Source: Novosphingobium sp. Leaf2 | GTDB taxonomy: Bacteria; Pseudomonadota; Alphaproteobacteria; Sphingomonadales; Sphingomonadaceae | Length of the DNA: 64,000 nucleotides | Direction of reading: 5' to 3' | Assembly (NCBI RefSeq): GCF_001421325.1 | Contig: NZ_LMJY01000004.1 | Coordinates: 1 to 64,000 of the forward strand | In this document: positions 42,775-51,814 of the stretch, piece by piece | Layout: the number at the start of each line of letters is the position of its first letter | How positions within the stretch are numbered: position 1 is the first letter of the stretch | Notes under the pieces: generated by a model | Told to the model about the DNA's origin: nothing | Databases searched by the model: none | The model's input: only the letters and a program-made list of their open reading frames with translations | Made by a program: the position numbers and the translations under genes

Positions 42775-44165
42775 CGCCCATCCTTCCCGCCGACGCGCCC
42801 GTCGATCCGGCAACGATCGACGCGGCGACACCCGCTGGGCGCAGCGGCGAGGAGGAGCGCGGCTCGCTGGCGGGCTGGTATCTGATCTTCGTTCTAACGC
42901 TGGCCTACACGTGCAGCTTCATCGACCGGCAGGTGCTCAACCTGCTGGTCGGCCCGATCAAGACCGCGTTCGGACTGGACGATACCCGCCTCAGCCTGCT
43001 GCAGGGCATCGCCTTTACCTCTGCCTATGTGATCATGAGCCCGGTGTTCGGGCGCGTCGCCGATGTCGGCAATCGCAAGCGCGTGTTGATGTTCGGCATG
43101 ATGTTGTGGAGCGTGGGCACGAGCTGCTGCGGACTGGCGCGTAGTTACTGGCAGCTGTTCCTGGCGCGCTTTGGCGTTGGGGGGGCGGAAGCGTGCCTGA
43201 CGCCCGCCGCTTGGTCGATCATCGCCGATGCGTTTCCGCCCCGCATGATCCCACGCGCCTTCAGCATCTACATGATGGGCCCTTATCTGGGCGGCGGGCT
43301 GGCGCTGATCTTTGGCGGCCTGCTGCTCGATGCCGCGCAAGGCTGGCATCTGGCGGGCATCCCGGTGCTGCAATCGATGCAGCCGTGGCAACTGGTCTTC
43401 CTGCTTGCCGGCGTACCCGGCCTGGTGATCGCGGCGATGATGACCGTTGTGAAGGAGCCGCTGCGGCGTGCCGCGTCGGCTGCGGCAACGGGGGACGGTG
43501 AAGTGCAGCGCATGTCCGGCGCGCAGATCCGTGACACGTTCAGGCGCGGGCGCGGCTTCTACGCCAACTTCTACCTTGGAATGCCGCTTTTCATCATCCC
43601 CCTCTATGCTTTTCCGGCCTGGATGCCGACCGTGCTGATCCGCAAGTTCGGCGTCCCGGCGTCTCAGGTCGGCGTGCAATACGGCGTTGCCGTGCTTGTG
43701 ACCGGATCACTGGGCGTCCTCGTCAGCCCGTGGATCGCGCGTGCGGTTGAGCGGCTTGGGCGGCGCGACAGCCTGCTGGCGGTTGCGCTTGGATGCTGCG
43801 TGCTGATGGTGCCGCTCAGCCTCGCCCTGATGTTTGCGAACAGTTATGAGGCGGCGCTATCGATCGCAACCATCGCCAGCATCCTGTACAGCGTGCCGCA
43901 GGCGCTATCCTCGTCGGCCCTGCAATTGGTGACGCCCAACCGGATGCGCGGCATCGCCTCGTCGATTTACGTGTTCGTGATCAGCATCGCCGGGCTGGCG
44001 TTTGCACCGACGGTGGTCGCGCTTATCACCGACTTCGTGTTCAAGGACGAACGCCGCGTCGGAGATTCGCTGGCGATCACGTGTGCTGCTGCGGCGGCTG
44101 CGGGGACGATCTTTCTCGCCCGCGCCCTGCCCCACTACCGACGGATGCTGGACAATCCGCTATGA
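42771..44165 (+). CDS. Major facilitator superfamily transporter
   Basis: A 464-aa inner-membrane transporter with twelve predicted hydrophobic segments. The loop 2-3 signature GRVADVGNRKRVLMFGMMLW is typical of MFS, and FIDRQVLNLLVGPIKTAFGL at TM1 resembles the sphingomonad spinster-like group often found beside catabolic genes. It probably carries the substrate from the periplasm after TonB-dependent entry. Its ATG overlaps the acyl-CoA ligase stop. Its stop overlaps the convergent TetR gene by six bases. Confidence 0.93.
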   Translation: MTPILPADAPVDPATIDAATPAGRSGEEERGSLAGWYLIFVLTLAYTCSFIDRQVLNLLVGPIKTAFGLDDTRLSLLQGIAFTSAYVIMSPVFGRVADVGNRKRVLMFGMMLWSVGTSCCGLARSYWQLFLARFGVGGAEACLTPAAWSIIADAFPPRMIPRAFSIYMMGPYLGGGLALIFGGLLLDAAQGWHLAGIPVLQSMQPWQLVFLLAGVPGLVIAAMMTVVKEPLRRAASAAATGDGEVQRMSGAQIRDTFRRGRGFYANFYLGMPLFIIPLYAFPAWMPTVLIRKFGVPASQVGVQYGVAVLVTGSLGVLVSPWIARAVERLGRRDSLLAVALGCCVLMVPLSLALMFANSYEAALSIATIASILYSVPQALSSSALQLVTPNRMRGIASSIYVFVISIAGLAFAPTVVALITDFVFKDERRVGDSLAITCAAAAAAGTIFLARALPHYRRMLDNPL

Positions 44166-44882
44166 CGGGCCAGCAGGTCTGATCAGGTCATCGAACAACG
44201 GGGCCTGTCGATGATTATGCGGCGCCGTAAGCGCAACGGTCATCTGCACCAGCGTGTCGTCGACCAGTTCGTCCAGAGAGATGCCCTGGTCGAAATTGGG
44301 GAAGCCGCTATCCCGCCGCATCAGCATGTTGAGGAACATCAACTTGCACAAGCCCACGCGCAGGCGCAGTTCCACGGGCGGCACATAGCTGATGCGCTCC
44401 GCGATCAGTTGCCGCACGCGCCGCAGCGCCGGCACGGGCACTTCCGGATCGTCGTAAGGATGGCGAATACCCTCGGCGCGCGAACGGGTCAGGTACTGCG
44501 CCAGGAACGCGGAATACGGGTGGCGCCCGTTCTCGTCGCTGATCGTCAGATGGGGCAGGCACATGATTTCCAGCAACGTGCGCGCATCGCCCAGCAATCC
44601 GGCATCTTCGGCGCGCTCCAGCATCGCCATGCGCAACGGCTCGAACAGGTTGGTGCGATAATCGAAGATCGCATAGACGAGCGCTTCCTTGGTACCGAAG
44701 TGGTACTGGACGGCGGTGTTGTTGCCCTGCTCCGCTGCCGCCGCGATCTCTCGCAGCGCCACGCCATCGATGCCCCGGTCAGCGAACAGCTTTTCAGCCG
44801 CCTCGATGATTTTCGTGCGCGTGGCGATGGATGTGACGTGGCGTCGCTTCGCAGGCGCGGTGCGGGTCGTGATGTCATGCAT
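44160..44882 (-). CDS. TetR-family regulator, unrelated to the three paralogues
   Basis: A 240-aa regulator with HTH at about 20-65 (GVALREIAAAAEQGNNTAVQ YHFGTKEALVYAIFDYR). The ligand domain contains AERISYVPPVELRLRVGLCK and shows no YW-x-QxQKPAF signature, so it belongs to a different TetR branch from those at 21597, 25441 and 54666. It is divergent from the SDR at 44981, sharing a 98-bp promoter, and convergent with the MFS gene. It is a candidate repressor of the SDR. Confidence 0.9.
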   Translation of the reverse strand: MHDITTRTAPAKRRHVTSIATRTKIIEAAEKLFADRGIDGVALREIAAAAEQGNNTAVQYHFGTKEALVYAIFDYRTNLFEPLRMAMLERAEDAGLLGDARTLLEIMCLPHLTISDENGRHPYSAFLAQYLTRSRAEGIRHPYDDPEVPVPALRRVRQLIAERISYVPPVELRLRVGLCKLMFLNMLMRRDSGFPNFDQGISLDELVDDTLVQMTVALTAPHNHRQAPLFDDLIRPAGPS

Positions 44883-44980
44883 ACGATAGCCTTAGTGTTC
44901 CGCCTGCACGCGTTAGGCAAGCCGTTACTCGGCCCAACGGGCAGCTTCAGGCCCCATATATACTCTTCGGGAGAATGATT

Positions 44981-45721
44981 ATGAACCAAATCACGTCCTC
45001 GGTCATCACCGGCGCCGCGCAAGGGATCGGCCGTGCGATCGCCGAAAGACTTGTCGATCTCGGCCACCGCGTCGCGCTGATCGACGTCAACGGCGATGCC
45101 GTGCAAACCATGGCAAACGCCATGCCCGGCGCCATCGCCGTGCAATGCGACGTATCGCAGCACGAGAGTGTCGAGGCCTGTGCCCGGCGGATCGCCCAGG
45201 AATGGGGCTATGCCGATATCCTCATCAACAACGCGGGAATAAGCCCCAGCCATGGCGGGCGCTCACTAGCGGTGGAGGATACCGACATTGAGGAGTGGCA
45301 CCGCGTTATCGGGGTTAATCTGACCGGCACTTTCCTGATGTGCCGCGCACTACTGCCGCTAATGAAGCCACGAGGATGGGGCCGCATCGTCAACTTCTCG
45401 TCGCAGGGCGGGCGCATGCGCTCGCGCCTGTCCGGTGCACATTACGGGGCGACGAAGGCGGGCGTGATCGGTTTCACCCGCGTGCTGGCAGGGCAGGTCG
45501 GCGCGCATGGCATCACTGCCAATTGCATCGCCCCCGGCCGCATCGTCACGCCGCAAAGCGAGAGTTTTGGCGACAAGTCCGGCTATGTCGATGATATACC
45601 GGCGGGCCGCTTGGGTGAGACGGACGATATCGTCGCCGCCGTGGAGTACCTGATTTCAAAGCGGGCATCGTTCGTCACCGGCACTGTGCTGGACGTGAAC
45701 GGCGGGTTCTTCATGCCCTGA
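44981..45721 (+). CDS. Short-chain dehydrogenase/reductase (FabG-like)
   Basis: A 246-aa classical SDR: VITGAAQGIGRAIAERLVDL, NNAGISPSHGG, catalytic NFSSQGGRMRSRLSGAHYGA TKAG (Ser, Tyr, Lys present), and SFVTGTVLDVNGGFFMP at the end. Likely a beta-ketoacyl or alicyclic alcohol dehydrogenase. Two ATGs are near (44975, 44981); 44981 is the better distance from GGGAG. It is monocistronic; a strong hairpin follows and the acyl-CoA dehydrogenase operon converges on it. Confidence 0.92.
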   Translation: MNQITSSVITGAAQGIGRAIAERLVDLGHRVALIDVNGDAVQTMANAMPGAIAVQCDVSQHESVEACARRIAQEWGYADILINNAGISPSHGGRSLAVEDTDIEEWHRVIGVNLTGTFLMCRALLPLMKPRGWGRIVNFSSQGGRMRSRLSGAHYGATKAGVIGFTRVLAGQVGAHGITANCIAPGRIVTPQSESFGDKSGYVDDIPAGRLGETDDIVAAVEYLISKRASFVTGTVLDVNGGFFMP

Positions 45722-45742
45722 CCGGGGCCGGGGATCGGCGAT

Positions 45743-45779
45743 GACCGGCACCCGCGCCATAAAGCGCGGATGCCGGGTC
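45743..45779. terminator. Hairpin between convergent SDR and acyl-CoA dehydrogenase genes
   Basis: GACCGGCACCCGCGC pairs with GCGCGGATGCCGGGTC around CATAAA, with one bulge and one mismatch. The GC-rich stem between convergent stops fits a bidirectional terminator, although neither flank has a long U-tract. Confidence 0.55.
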
Positions 45780-45803
45780 ACCCCCTCATGGCCGGGTAAT
45801 CTT

Positions 45804-46967
45804 CTAACGCCGCTGGTCGAAACGGCGGCCCAACATGGCACCCGCGATATTGGTTTTCTGGATGTCGATCGCGCCGCCGGCAATGCCCCAACCCCAGCTG
45901 TCACGCAGGCGGCGCTCCATCGGGAAGTCCTTGGAGTATCCGTAGGCACCCATCAACTGCAGCGCGTCGCCAGTCACTTCGCGGGCGATGGTGTTGGCAA
46001 AGCACTTGCCGGTGGAGCTGTGCAGAACGGATGGCAGGCCATCTTCCGCCAGCGAGGCCGCGCGCCAGATCAGCAACCGGGCCGCTTCCACCTTCATCTG
46101 CATCTCCGCCAGCTTGATCTGCACGGCCTGAAATTCGACGATCGCCTTGCCGAACTGCTTGCGCTCCTGAACATAGGCGCTCACATCTTCCAGCGCGCCG
46201 GAGGCCTGCGCCAGAGACATCGTGGCGTTGCCGCACCGCTCCAGGTCGAACGCTTCCATCAGCTTCTTGAAGCCGCCGCCGGCATGCACGATCACGTTGT
46301 CGAGCGGCACTTCGCAATCATCGAAGTTGAGATCGGAGGACGGTATGCCGCGAAAGCCCATCAACTGCTCGTTGGGTCCGAAAGACAGGCCCGGCGCATC
46401 CTTCTCGACCAGCACCGCGCCGATGCCCTTGGCGCCCGGTTCGTCGGACAGGCGGCAGTACACCACATAGGCATCGGAATGGCCACCGCCAGAGCACCAC
46501 CGCTTGGTGCCGTTGATGATCACCTTGTCGCCCGTGATCACGCCCTTGGTCTTGAGATCGGTCAACGCGCTGCCCGCATCCGGCTCGGACATGGACACCG
46601 CCACCACCATATCGCCGGAGCAGACAGCCGGCACCACCCGCTTCTTCAGCGCGTCCGATGCAAAATGTTCGATGGCGCGCACCGGCCCCACCGAGCTTTC
46701 GAAAATCGGGAAGCCCACCGCGGACGAGATCTTGCCGAACTCTTCCAGCACGATCAGCGCCTCGATGTTGCCCAGGCCAAGGCCACCAAGTTCGCTGGAC
46801 ACGTTGATGCCCAGAAAACCCATCTCCGCGTAGCGCTTTAGCAGCGCCCGGCTTGGCGGCTTGTTGTCACGCTCAAGCTCGGCGGCGATGGCGGGAAGCT
46901 CGGCGCGGGCGAACTGACGCGCTGCGTCCTGCAGCTGCAACTGATCTTCGGTGAGCTTGAAGTTCAT
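45804..46967 (-). CDS. Acyl-CoA dehydrogenase
   Basis: A 387-aa FAD acyl-CoA dehydrogenase introducing an alpha,beta double bond. Typical pieces are MSEPDAGSALTDLKTKGVIT (substrate/FAD contact), WCSGGGHSDAYVVYCR, and the C-terminal QLMGAYGYSKDFPMERRLRD. The usual YEG(T/A) catalytic Glu near the C-terminus is replaced by IAGGAID; an alternative base could be the Glu of FDLERCG near residue 245, as in isovaleryl-CoA-type enzymes. It is the last gene of the six-gene operon starting at 52575, 13 bp behind the E2 gene. The ATG at 46967 has a weak ribosome site. Confidence 0.9.
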   Translation of the reverse strand: MNFKLTEDQLQLQDAARQFARAELPAIAAELERDNKPPSRALLKRYAEMGFLGINVSSELGGLGLGNIEALIVLEEFGKISSAVGFPIFESSVGPVRAIEHFASDALKKRVVPAVCSGDMVVAVSMSEPDAGSALTDLKTKGVITGDKVIINGTKRWCSGGGHSDAYVVYCRLSDEPGAKGIGAVLVEKDAPGLSFGPNEQLMGFRGIPSSDLNFDDCEVPLDNVIVHAGGGFKKLMEAFDLERCGNATMSLAQASGALEDVSAYVQERKQFGKAIVEFQAVQIKLAEMQMKVEAARLLIWRAASLAEDGLPSVLHSSTGKCFANTIAREVTGDALQLMGAYGYSKDFPMERRLRDSWGWGIAGGAIDIQKTNIAGAMLGRRFDQRR

Positions 46968-46980
46968 CGATTGTCGTCTT

Positions 46981-48420
46981 TCAAAGCAAGTGAGGATGTT
47001 CGAGCAGGCTTGCGAGCGCTGCCATAAAGCGCCCGGCATCCGCGCCGTCGATCGCACGGTGATCGCAGGACAGCGACACGTGAAGAACCGGCACGATCCT
47101 GATCGCCCCGTCATCGTCGATGGGCTCGGGCCGCGCGGTGCCGACCGCAAGGATTGCGCCTTGCGGCGGGTTGATGATCGCATCGAACTGTTCAACGCCG
47201 AAGCCGCCAAGGTTGGACAGCGAAAAACTGCCGCCGGCAAATTCCTCCGGCTTCAGCTTGCCGCTGCGGGCGCGCTGGGCAAGGCCCTTCATGACGGTGC
47301 CGATCGCGCCAACGGACAAGCTATCCGCGCCGAACACGATCGGCGTTACCAGGCCACGCTCGGTCGCCACGGCAACGGAAATGTCCGCCGATCCGAACCG
47401 ATGGATGTCGGTGCCGTGCACTTGCACGTTGACCGCCGGCACTTCCAGCAGGGCCAGAGCGGTGGCCTTGACGATGTAATCGTTGATGCTGGGCCTGTCG
47501 CCGGTGACGGCGGACCGCAAGGCCATCAGCCTGTCGGCCCGCACGCGGCGGCGCACGTAAAAGTGGGGGATCTGCTGCTTCGATTCGGTGAGCCGGCGCG
47601 CGATGGTGCGGCGCATCGACGACATCGGCATCACATCGACGTCGCCAGACGAAGTCGCGGGTGGCGGGGCTGCCGAGGCCAGCGCCGCCTTCGGCTCCGG
47701 GGCTGGCGCGGGCGCGGGCGGCGCCGCCTGTTGCACCAATGCCAGCACGTCATCCCGGCGGACTTTGCCCCGCGGCCCGGTGCCGGTGATCGTTTCAAGC
47801 TTGAGGCCATGCAGGCCGGCAAGCCGGCGCGCCACCGGCGTCGAAAGAACCGGACTGTCCGGCGTTGCTGCGAAAGCGCCGATCAGGTGAGGCTTTGCTT
47901 CAGGGCGCGCCGCCTGATGGATGTCCTGGGCGAAAATCCGTCCGCCGCGCCCGCTGCCAGTAACGGCGGAAAGATCCACGCCAAGGCGCTGCGCTTCGGC
48001 CAAAGCAACCGGGCTGATCGCAATGCCCGGCGGCACCGGTTGCTCGGCCTTGGCCGGGGGTGCCTGATCGGTGGGTTCGGGCGCGCCCGGCGTATCATCG
48101 CCATCCGGGCCGAAGCCAGCCTCGGAGGGCCGAAATGCAGCGACGACCGCATCGATCTCGTCAGCACCGGCTTCGCCGCCGTCGCTCAACACCGCCAGCA
48201 AAGCGCCCACCGGGTACGTTTCGCCCGGCTTGGCCAAGATGCGCACGAAGCGGCCCGGTTTCTCGGCCTCGACCTCATTGGTGATCTTGTCGGTTTCGAT
48301 CAGCGTCAACACGGTGCCGCGATCGAAGGGGGCGTTTTCGGCCACCATCCAGTCCGCGATCGTGCCTTCGGCCATTTCGATGCCCCACTTGGGCATGGTG
48401 AAGGGGGTGAGTTTGGCCAT
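46981..48420 (-). CDS. 2-oxoacid dehydrogenase E2 (dihydrolipoyl acyltransferase) with two E3-binding domains
   Basis: A 479-aa core subunit that transfers the acyl group to CoA. One lipoyl domain (1-80, lipoyl-Lys K45 in ETDKITNEVEAE), a Pro/Ala linker, then two separate peripheral subunit-binding domains (AISPVALAEAQRLGVDLSAV and STPVARRLAGLHGLKLETIT, each followed by TGxGxxG), then the acyltransferase with LSCDHRAIDGADAG (catalytic His/Asp). Most E2s have only one such binding domain. It lies between E1beta and the acyl-CoA dehydrogenase with 11- and 13-bp gaps. Confidence 0.93.
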   Translation of the reverse strand: MAKLTPFTMPKWGIEMAEGTIADWMVAENAPFDRGTVLTLIETDKITNEVEAEKPGRFVRILAKPGETYPVGALLAVLSDGGEAGADEIDAVVAAFRPSEAGFGPDGDDTPGAPEPTDQAPPAKAEQPVPPGIAISPVALAEAQRLGVDLSAVTGSGRGGRIFAQDIHQAARPEAKPHLIGAFAATPDSPVLSTPVARRLAGLHGLKLETITGTGPRGKVRRDDVLALVQQAAPPAPAPAPEPKAALASAAPPPATSSGDVDVMPMSSMRRTIARRLTESKQQIPHFYVRRRVRADRLMALRSAVTGDRPSINDYIVKATALALLEVPAVNVQVHGTDIHRFGSADISVAVATERGLVTPIVFGADSLSVGAIGTVMKGLAQRARSGKLKPEEFAGGSFSLSNLGGFGVEQFDAIINPPQGAILAVGTARPEPIDDDGAIRIVPVLHVSLSCDHRAIDGADAGRFMAALASLLEHPHLL

Positions 48421-48431
48421 GCCGGTGCCCT

Positions 48432-49442
48432 TCAGCGGAACGCAAGGACGCGGCGCACGGCATCCTCGATCTTCTGCGGCGACGGCACCCAGGCGCGTTC
48501 GAGGTTGCGAGCGAACGGGATCGGGCTGTGGGGCGCGGTCACCATCGCGGGCGGTGCTTTCAGGCTGGTGAAGGCACGCTCCGTCACCATCGCCGCGATG
48601 TCTGCAGCAAGGCTGCAGCGCGGCGGGCTTTCGTCAACGACCACGAGCCGGCCGGTCTGCTCCACGGATTCGAGGATCGCGTCTTCATCCAGCGGACTGG
48701 TGGTGCGCAGATCCAGCAAGTCCATGCCGATACCGTCAGCTGCCAGCTTGTCCGCCGCTTTTTCCGAGAAACTGACCATGCGCCCGCAGGCAACGACGGT
48801 CACGTCCCCGCCTTCGCGCACGACGCGCGCTTCGCCGAAGCGCTGGCGGTGATCCCCGTCAGGCACTTCGCCTTTCACGCCGTACAGTGTCTTGTGTTCG
48901 AAGAACATCACCGGGTCATCGCCGCGCAGCGCTTCGGTCAGCAGCCCCTTGGCGTCTGCCGGGGTTGTGGGGAGCACCACCTTCAGGCCCGGCATCGCGG
49001 TCAGCATGGCATAGACGGACTGGCTGTGCTGGGCCGCCGTCTGCATGCCCGCGCCGTAGACCAGCCGCACCACGGCGGGGCATTTGGTCTTGCCGCCGAA
49101 CATGTAGCGAAACTTAGCCATCTGGTTCCATATCTGGTCTAGACTGACGCCGACGAAATCAGCGAACATCAGCTCCGCGACCGGCCGTTTGCCCGAAAGC
49201 GCCGCACCTGCCGCCGCGCCGATGATCGCGCTTTCGCTGATGGGCGTGTCGATCACGCGTTCGGGGCCGAACTTCTTCCACAGCCCCGGACTGGTGCCCC
49301 AGATCCCGCCGATCGCTTCGGGACCGCCGGCAGTGCCGTTGCCGCCCACCACATCCTCGCCCAACAGGATGATGTCAGAATCGCGCTCCATTTCCGCGTG
49401 CAACGTCGAGACGATCGCCTCGCGGATGTTCATGATGGCCAT
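48432..49442 (-). CDS. 2-oxoacid dehydrogenase E1 beta subunit
   Basis: A 336-aa transketolase-like subunit pairing with the E1alpha encoded just upstream. It carries LLGEDVVGGNGTAGGPEAIG, VRLVYGAGMQTAAQHSQSVY, and the C-terminal VDESPPRCSLAADIAAMVTE. It resembles acetoin/pyruvate/branched-chain E1beta proteins; sequence alone does not fix the 2-oxoacid. ATG 49442 follows GAAGGAT; ATG 49433 is also in frame. Gaps to neighbours are 10-11 bp. Confidence 0.94.
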   Translation of the reverse strand: MAIMNIREAIVSTLHAEMERDSDIILLGEDVVGGNGTAGGPEAIGGIWGTSPGLWKKFGPERVIDTPISESAIIGAAAGAALSGKRPVAELMFADFVGVSLDQIWNQMAKFRYMFGGKTKCPAVVRLVYGAGMQTAAQHSQSVYAMLTAMPGLKVVLPTTPADAKGLLTEALRGDDPVMFFEHKTLYGVKGEVPDGDHRQRFGEARVVREGGDVTVVACGRMVSFSEKAADKLAADGIGMDLLDLRTTSPLDEDAILESVEQTGRLVVVDESPPRCSLAADIAAMVTERAFTSLKAPPAMVTAPHSPIPFARNLERAWVPSPQKIEDAVRRVLAFR

Positions 49443-49452
49443 CTGCGATCCT

Positions 49453-50427
49453 TCAGTAATATTCGACGTAGACGTCGTCAGCGACGGTCGCCGGGTCGGG
49501 CTGCGCGTCGGCACGCGCCTCGGCAACGGCCTCGTCGATCAGGGCCATGACCTGCGCGTCAACGCCGTCCAGATCCTCGTCGGTAAGCAGCGCTGCACCG
49601 GTAACGCGGGCTCGGAACGCCTTGAGGCAATCCCGCTCCGCCCGGATGCGATCCAGTTCACCCTTGCCGCGATAGCGTTGCGGATCACCCTCGAAGTGGC
49701 CATAATACCGCTCGGTATCCAGCTCGATCGCCGCCGGGCCATTGCCTGCGCGGACATACTCGAGAAGCTCCGCAAACGCCGCGTAGGTTTCGAAGAAATC
49801 GCAGCCATTGGCGCGCCACGCCTTCATCCCGAAAGCCTCGGCGCGGCTGGCGATGTCCTGGTTGGTGCCCACGGCATAGGCATCGCCGGTGTGTTCGGAA
49901 TAGTGGTTGTTTTCGAACACGAAAATCGCGGGTACCTTGGTGACGACCGCCAGGTTCATCGCCTCGAAGGTAGTGCCCTGGTTGCATGCACCGTCCCCGG
50001 AAAAGGCGATGCCGACCCGGCCCTTGCCATCCATTCGCGCCGCAATCGCCGCGCCTACCGCCTGGGGCGCACCGCCGCCCACGATGCCGTTGGCGCCGAG
50101 CATGCCCACGTCGAGATCGGCGATATGCATGGAGCCTGCCCTGCCCTTGCACAAACCGCCTTCCCGCCCGTAGATCTCCTTCATCATGCCTTTCACATCG
50201 CAGCCCTTGGCGATGCAATGGCCGTGGCCGCGATGGGTGGAGACGATCTTGTCTTCCACCGTCAACTGATCGCAGATGCCCACGGCAACCGCTTCCTGGC
50301 CGGCATAAAGGTGGGTGAAGCCACCGATTTCCCCGGTCTTGATTTCTTCGTGCAGGCGCTGCTCGAATTCGCGGATGATCTTCATCCGGCCATAGGCGCC
50401 CAGCAGCTCATCGCGGTTCAGTTGCAT
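49453..50427 (-). CDS. 2-oxoacid dehydrogenase E1 alpha subunit
   Basis: A 324-aa thiamine-diphosphate subunit. The TPP motif runs from GDGACNQGTTFEAMN to the FENN end, 25-30 residues as expected. HLYAGQEAVAVGICDQL and GRAGSMHIADLDVGMLGANG are family-typical. It is AcoA/PdhA-like in length. ATG 50427 follows GAGAGGAAAG. It sits between a Rieske oxygenase and E1beta, so the complex probably oxidises a 2-oxo acid formed in the same pathway. No E3 gene accompanies it. Confidence 0.95.
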   Translation of the reverse strand: MQLNRDELLGAYGRMKIIREFEQRLHEEIKTGEIGGFTHLYAGQEAVAVGICDQLTVEDKIVSTHRGHGHCIAKGCDVKGMMKEIYGREGGLCKGRAGSMHIADLDVGMLGANGIVGGGAPQAVGAAIAARMDGKGRVGIAFSGDGACNQGTTFEAMNLAVVTKVPAIFVFENNHYSEHTGDAYAVGTNQDIASRAEAFGMKAWRANGCDFFETYAAFAELLEYVRAGNGPAAIELDTERYYGHFEGDPQRYRGKGELDRIRAERDCLKAFRARVTGAALLTDEDLDGVDAQVMALIDEAVAEARADAQPDPATVADDVYVEYY

Positions 50428-50449
50428 CCGCGCTTTCCTCTCAATGGCA

Positions 50450-51814
50450 TTACAGGTCGGTCGGCTGCTTGCCGTCGGCGTAGATGTAATCGTCCAGAAC
50501 CTTGTGGAAGTGGCGGATGCGCAGTTCCTGATCGCCGATCCACAGGCCCGGATAGAAGTCGGACTTCATGCCCGTCTGCACCGTCGGCAGGTTGAACGCG
50601 TCCTGGTCGAGCACTTGGCCGATCGATTTGTCGCCATGCTTGAAGGTCTGGTGACGGACCCGCTCGGGCCATTCCTCGCCTTCGGGCACCAGCTCGAACA
50701 TCCAGATGTCGTAATACATCTTGTTCGGATCGGTGGCGTGCGGACGCTGCCGGAACAGCATAATGTCATCCGAATGTACATTCACCGATACGTTCGGGAA
50801 GATCGTATAGTGATAGTCGTCCGTGAGTTGCTCGTCGTTCAGCTCGGAATAATCCTTGCCTTGCGCGGCACCGTGTTCGCGCTTGAACAGCTGCACGTCG
50901 CGCCGGATGTCGGACACGCGGCCTTCATACTCGGCCGGGTCCATCCCGGCATGCACCATGATCTCCTGGATCGCGGGGGGGATCTGGCTGGGCATGGCGA
51001 CGCGCGGCGACACCGCCGCGAAGGGAATCAGGTAGCGGTTATGCTTGCCGAAGCAGTCGATCTGGACGTTGACGTCATCCAGATACCACTTGAGCTGCGG
51101 GTGGATGCCCTGCACGTGGTAGGTTTCGCTGAATGCATCGACCGATGCCTTCCAGTTGCAGTCCCACTCCACCGTAACGTCGCGTTTCCATGCCATCCGT
51201 TCGGGATGATACGGTTCGAGATGACGCTTGAGGGGATCGATGAAATCCTCGAACGGCTCGACATTGGGGTCGAGCGAGAACCACACGAAGCTGTTCCATT
51301 CGACGCATGGTAGTGCGGTGAGGGTCATCCCCGGAGGGCCGCCCTGATGGAAGGTGCACAGGTCCGGGATATGATCGAGCTTGCCGTCCAGGCCGTATGT
51401 CCAGTGGTGGTACATGCACTGGAAACTCTCGGCGTTGCCGCGCCCTTCGGGACGCAGGCGGTTGCCGCGATGGAGGCACACGTTGGGGAAGGCACGGATG
51501 GAGCCATCGGCCTGCCGCACGATCAGCACGGATTCCTTGCCGATGTCAGTGCAGATGTAATCGCCGGGTTCGTTCAGGTCGTCGCCGCGGCCGCCCAGCA
51601 GCCACACCTTGGTCCACACCCGCTCCCATTCCAGCTTCATGAACTCCGGCGAATAGTAACGCGCCGCCGGGATGAGCGCGGTGCCCAGTTCCGGGTCCGG
51701 GAACCGTTCCACCGGGGTGCCGTTGCCCACGGACTCGGGATCGACGCGGAACACGTCGACGACGCGCTTTACGTCCATCGCCTCCCGGTCCCAGCCCATG
51801 ACATGCGGTTTCAT
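50450..51814 (-). CDS. Rieske non-heme iron oxygenase, alpha subunit (2-oxoacid dehydrogenase operon)
   Basis: A 454-aa ring-hydroxylating oxygenase. Rieske ligands: C113, H115, C133, H136 (CLHRGNRL, CMYHHWTYGLDG). The iron His pair lies in ASVDAFSETYHVQGIHPQLK near residue 220. The C-terminus (LDQDAFNLPTVQTGMKSDFY) shows it is related to, but distinct from, the tandem pair at 57-60 kb. Its ATG at 51814 overlaps the SDR stop by one base (TGATG); ATGs at 51799 and 51778 are alternatives. It is second in the six-gene operon. Confidence 0.94.
   Translation of the reverse strand: MKPHVMGWDREAMDVKRVVDVFRVDPESVGNGTPVERFPDPELGTALIPAARYYSPEFMKLEWERVWTKVWLLGGRGDDLNEPGDYICTDIGKESVLIVRQADGSIRAFPNVCLHRGNRLRPEGRGNAESFQCMYHHWTYGLDGKLDHIPDLCTFHQGGPPGMTLTALPCVEWNSFVWFSLDPNVEPFEDFIDPLKRHLEPYHPERMAWKRDVTVEWDCNWKASVDAFSETYHVQGIHPQLKWYLDDVNVQIDCFGKHNRYLIPFAAVSPRVAMPSQIPPAIQEIMVHAGMDPAEYEGRVSDIRRDVQLFKREHGAAQGKDYSELNDEQLTDDYHYTIFPNVSVNVHSDDIMLFRQRPHATDPNKMYYDIWMFELVPEGEEWPERVRHQTFKHGDKSIGQVLDQDAFNLPTVQTGMKSDFYPGLWIGDQELRIRHFHKVLDDYIYADGKQPTDL

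Noticed and set aside
46951..48852. 633-aa open frame antisense to E2 and E1beta
   Set aside because: The translation is Arg/Gly/His-rich with no domains, and the opposite strand encodes clear lipoyl, binding and acyltransferase domains.
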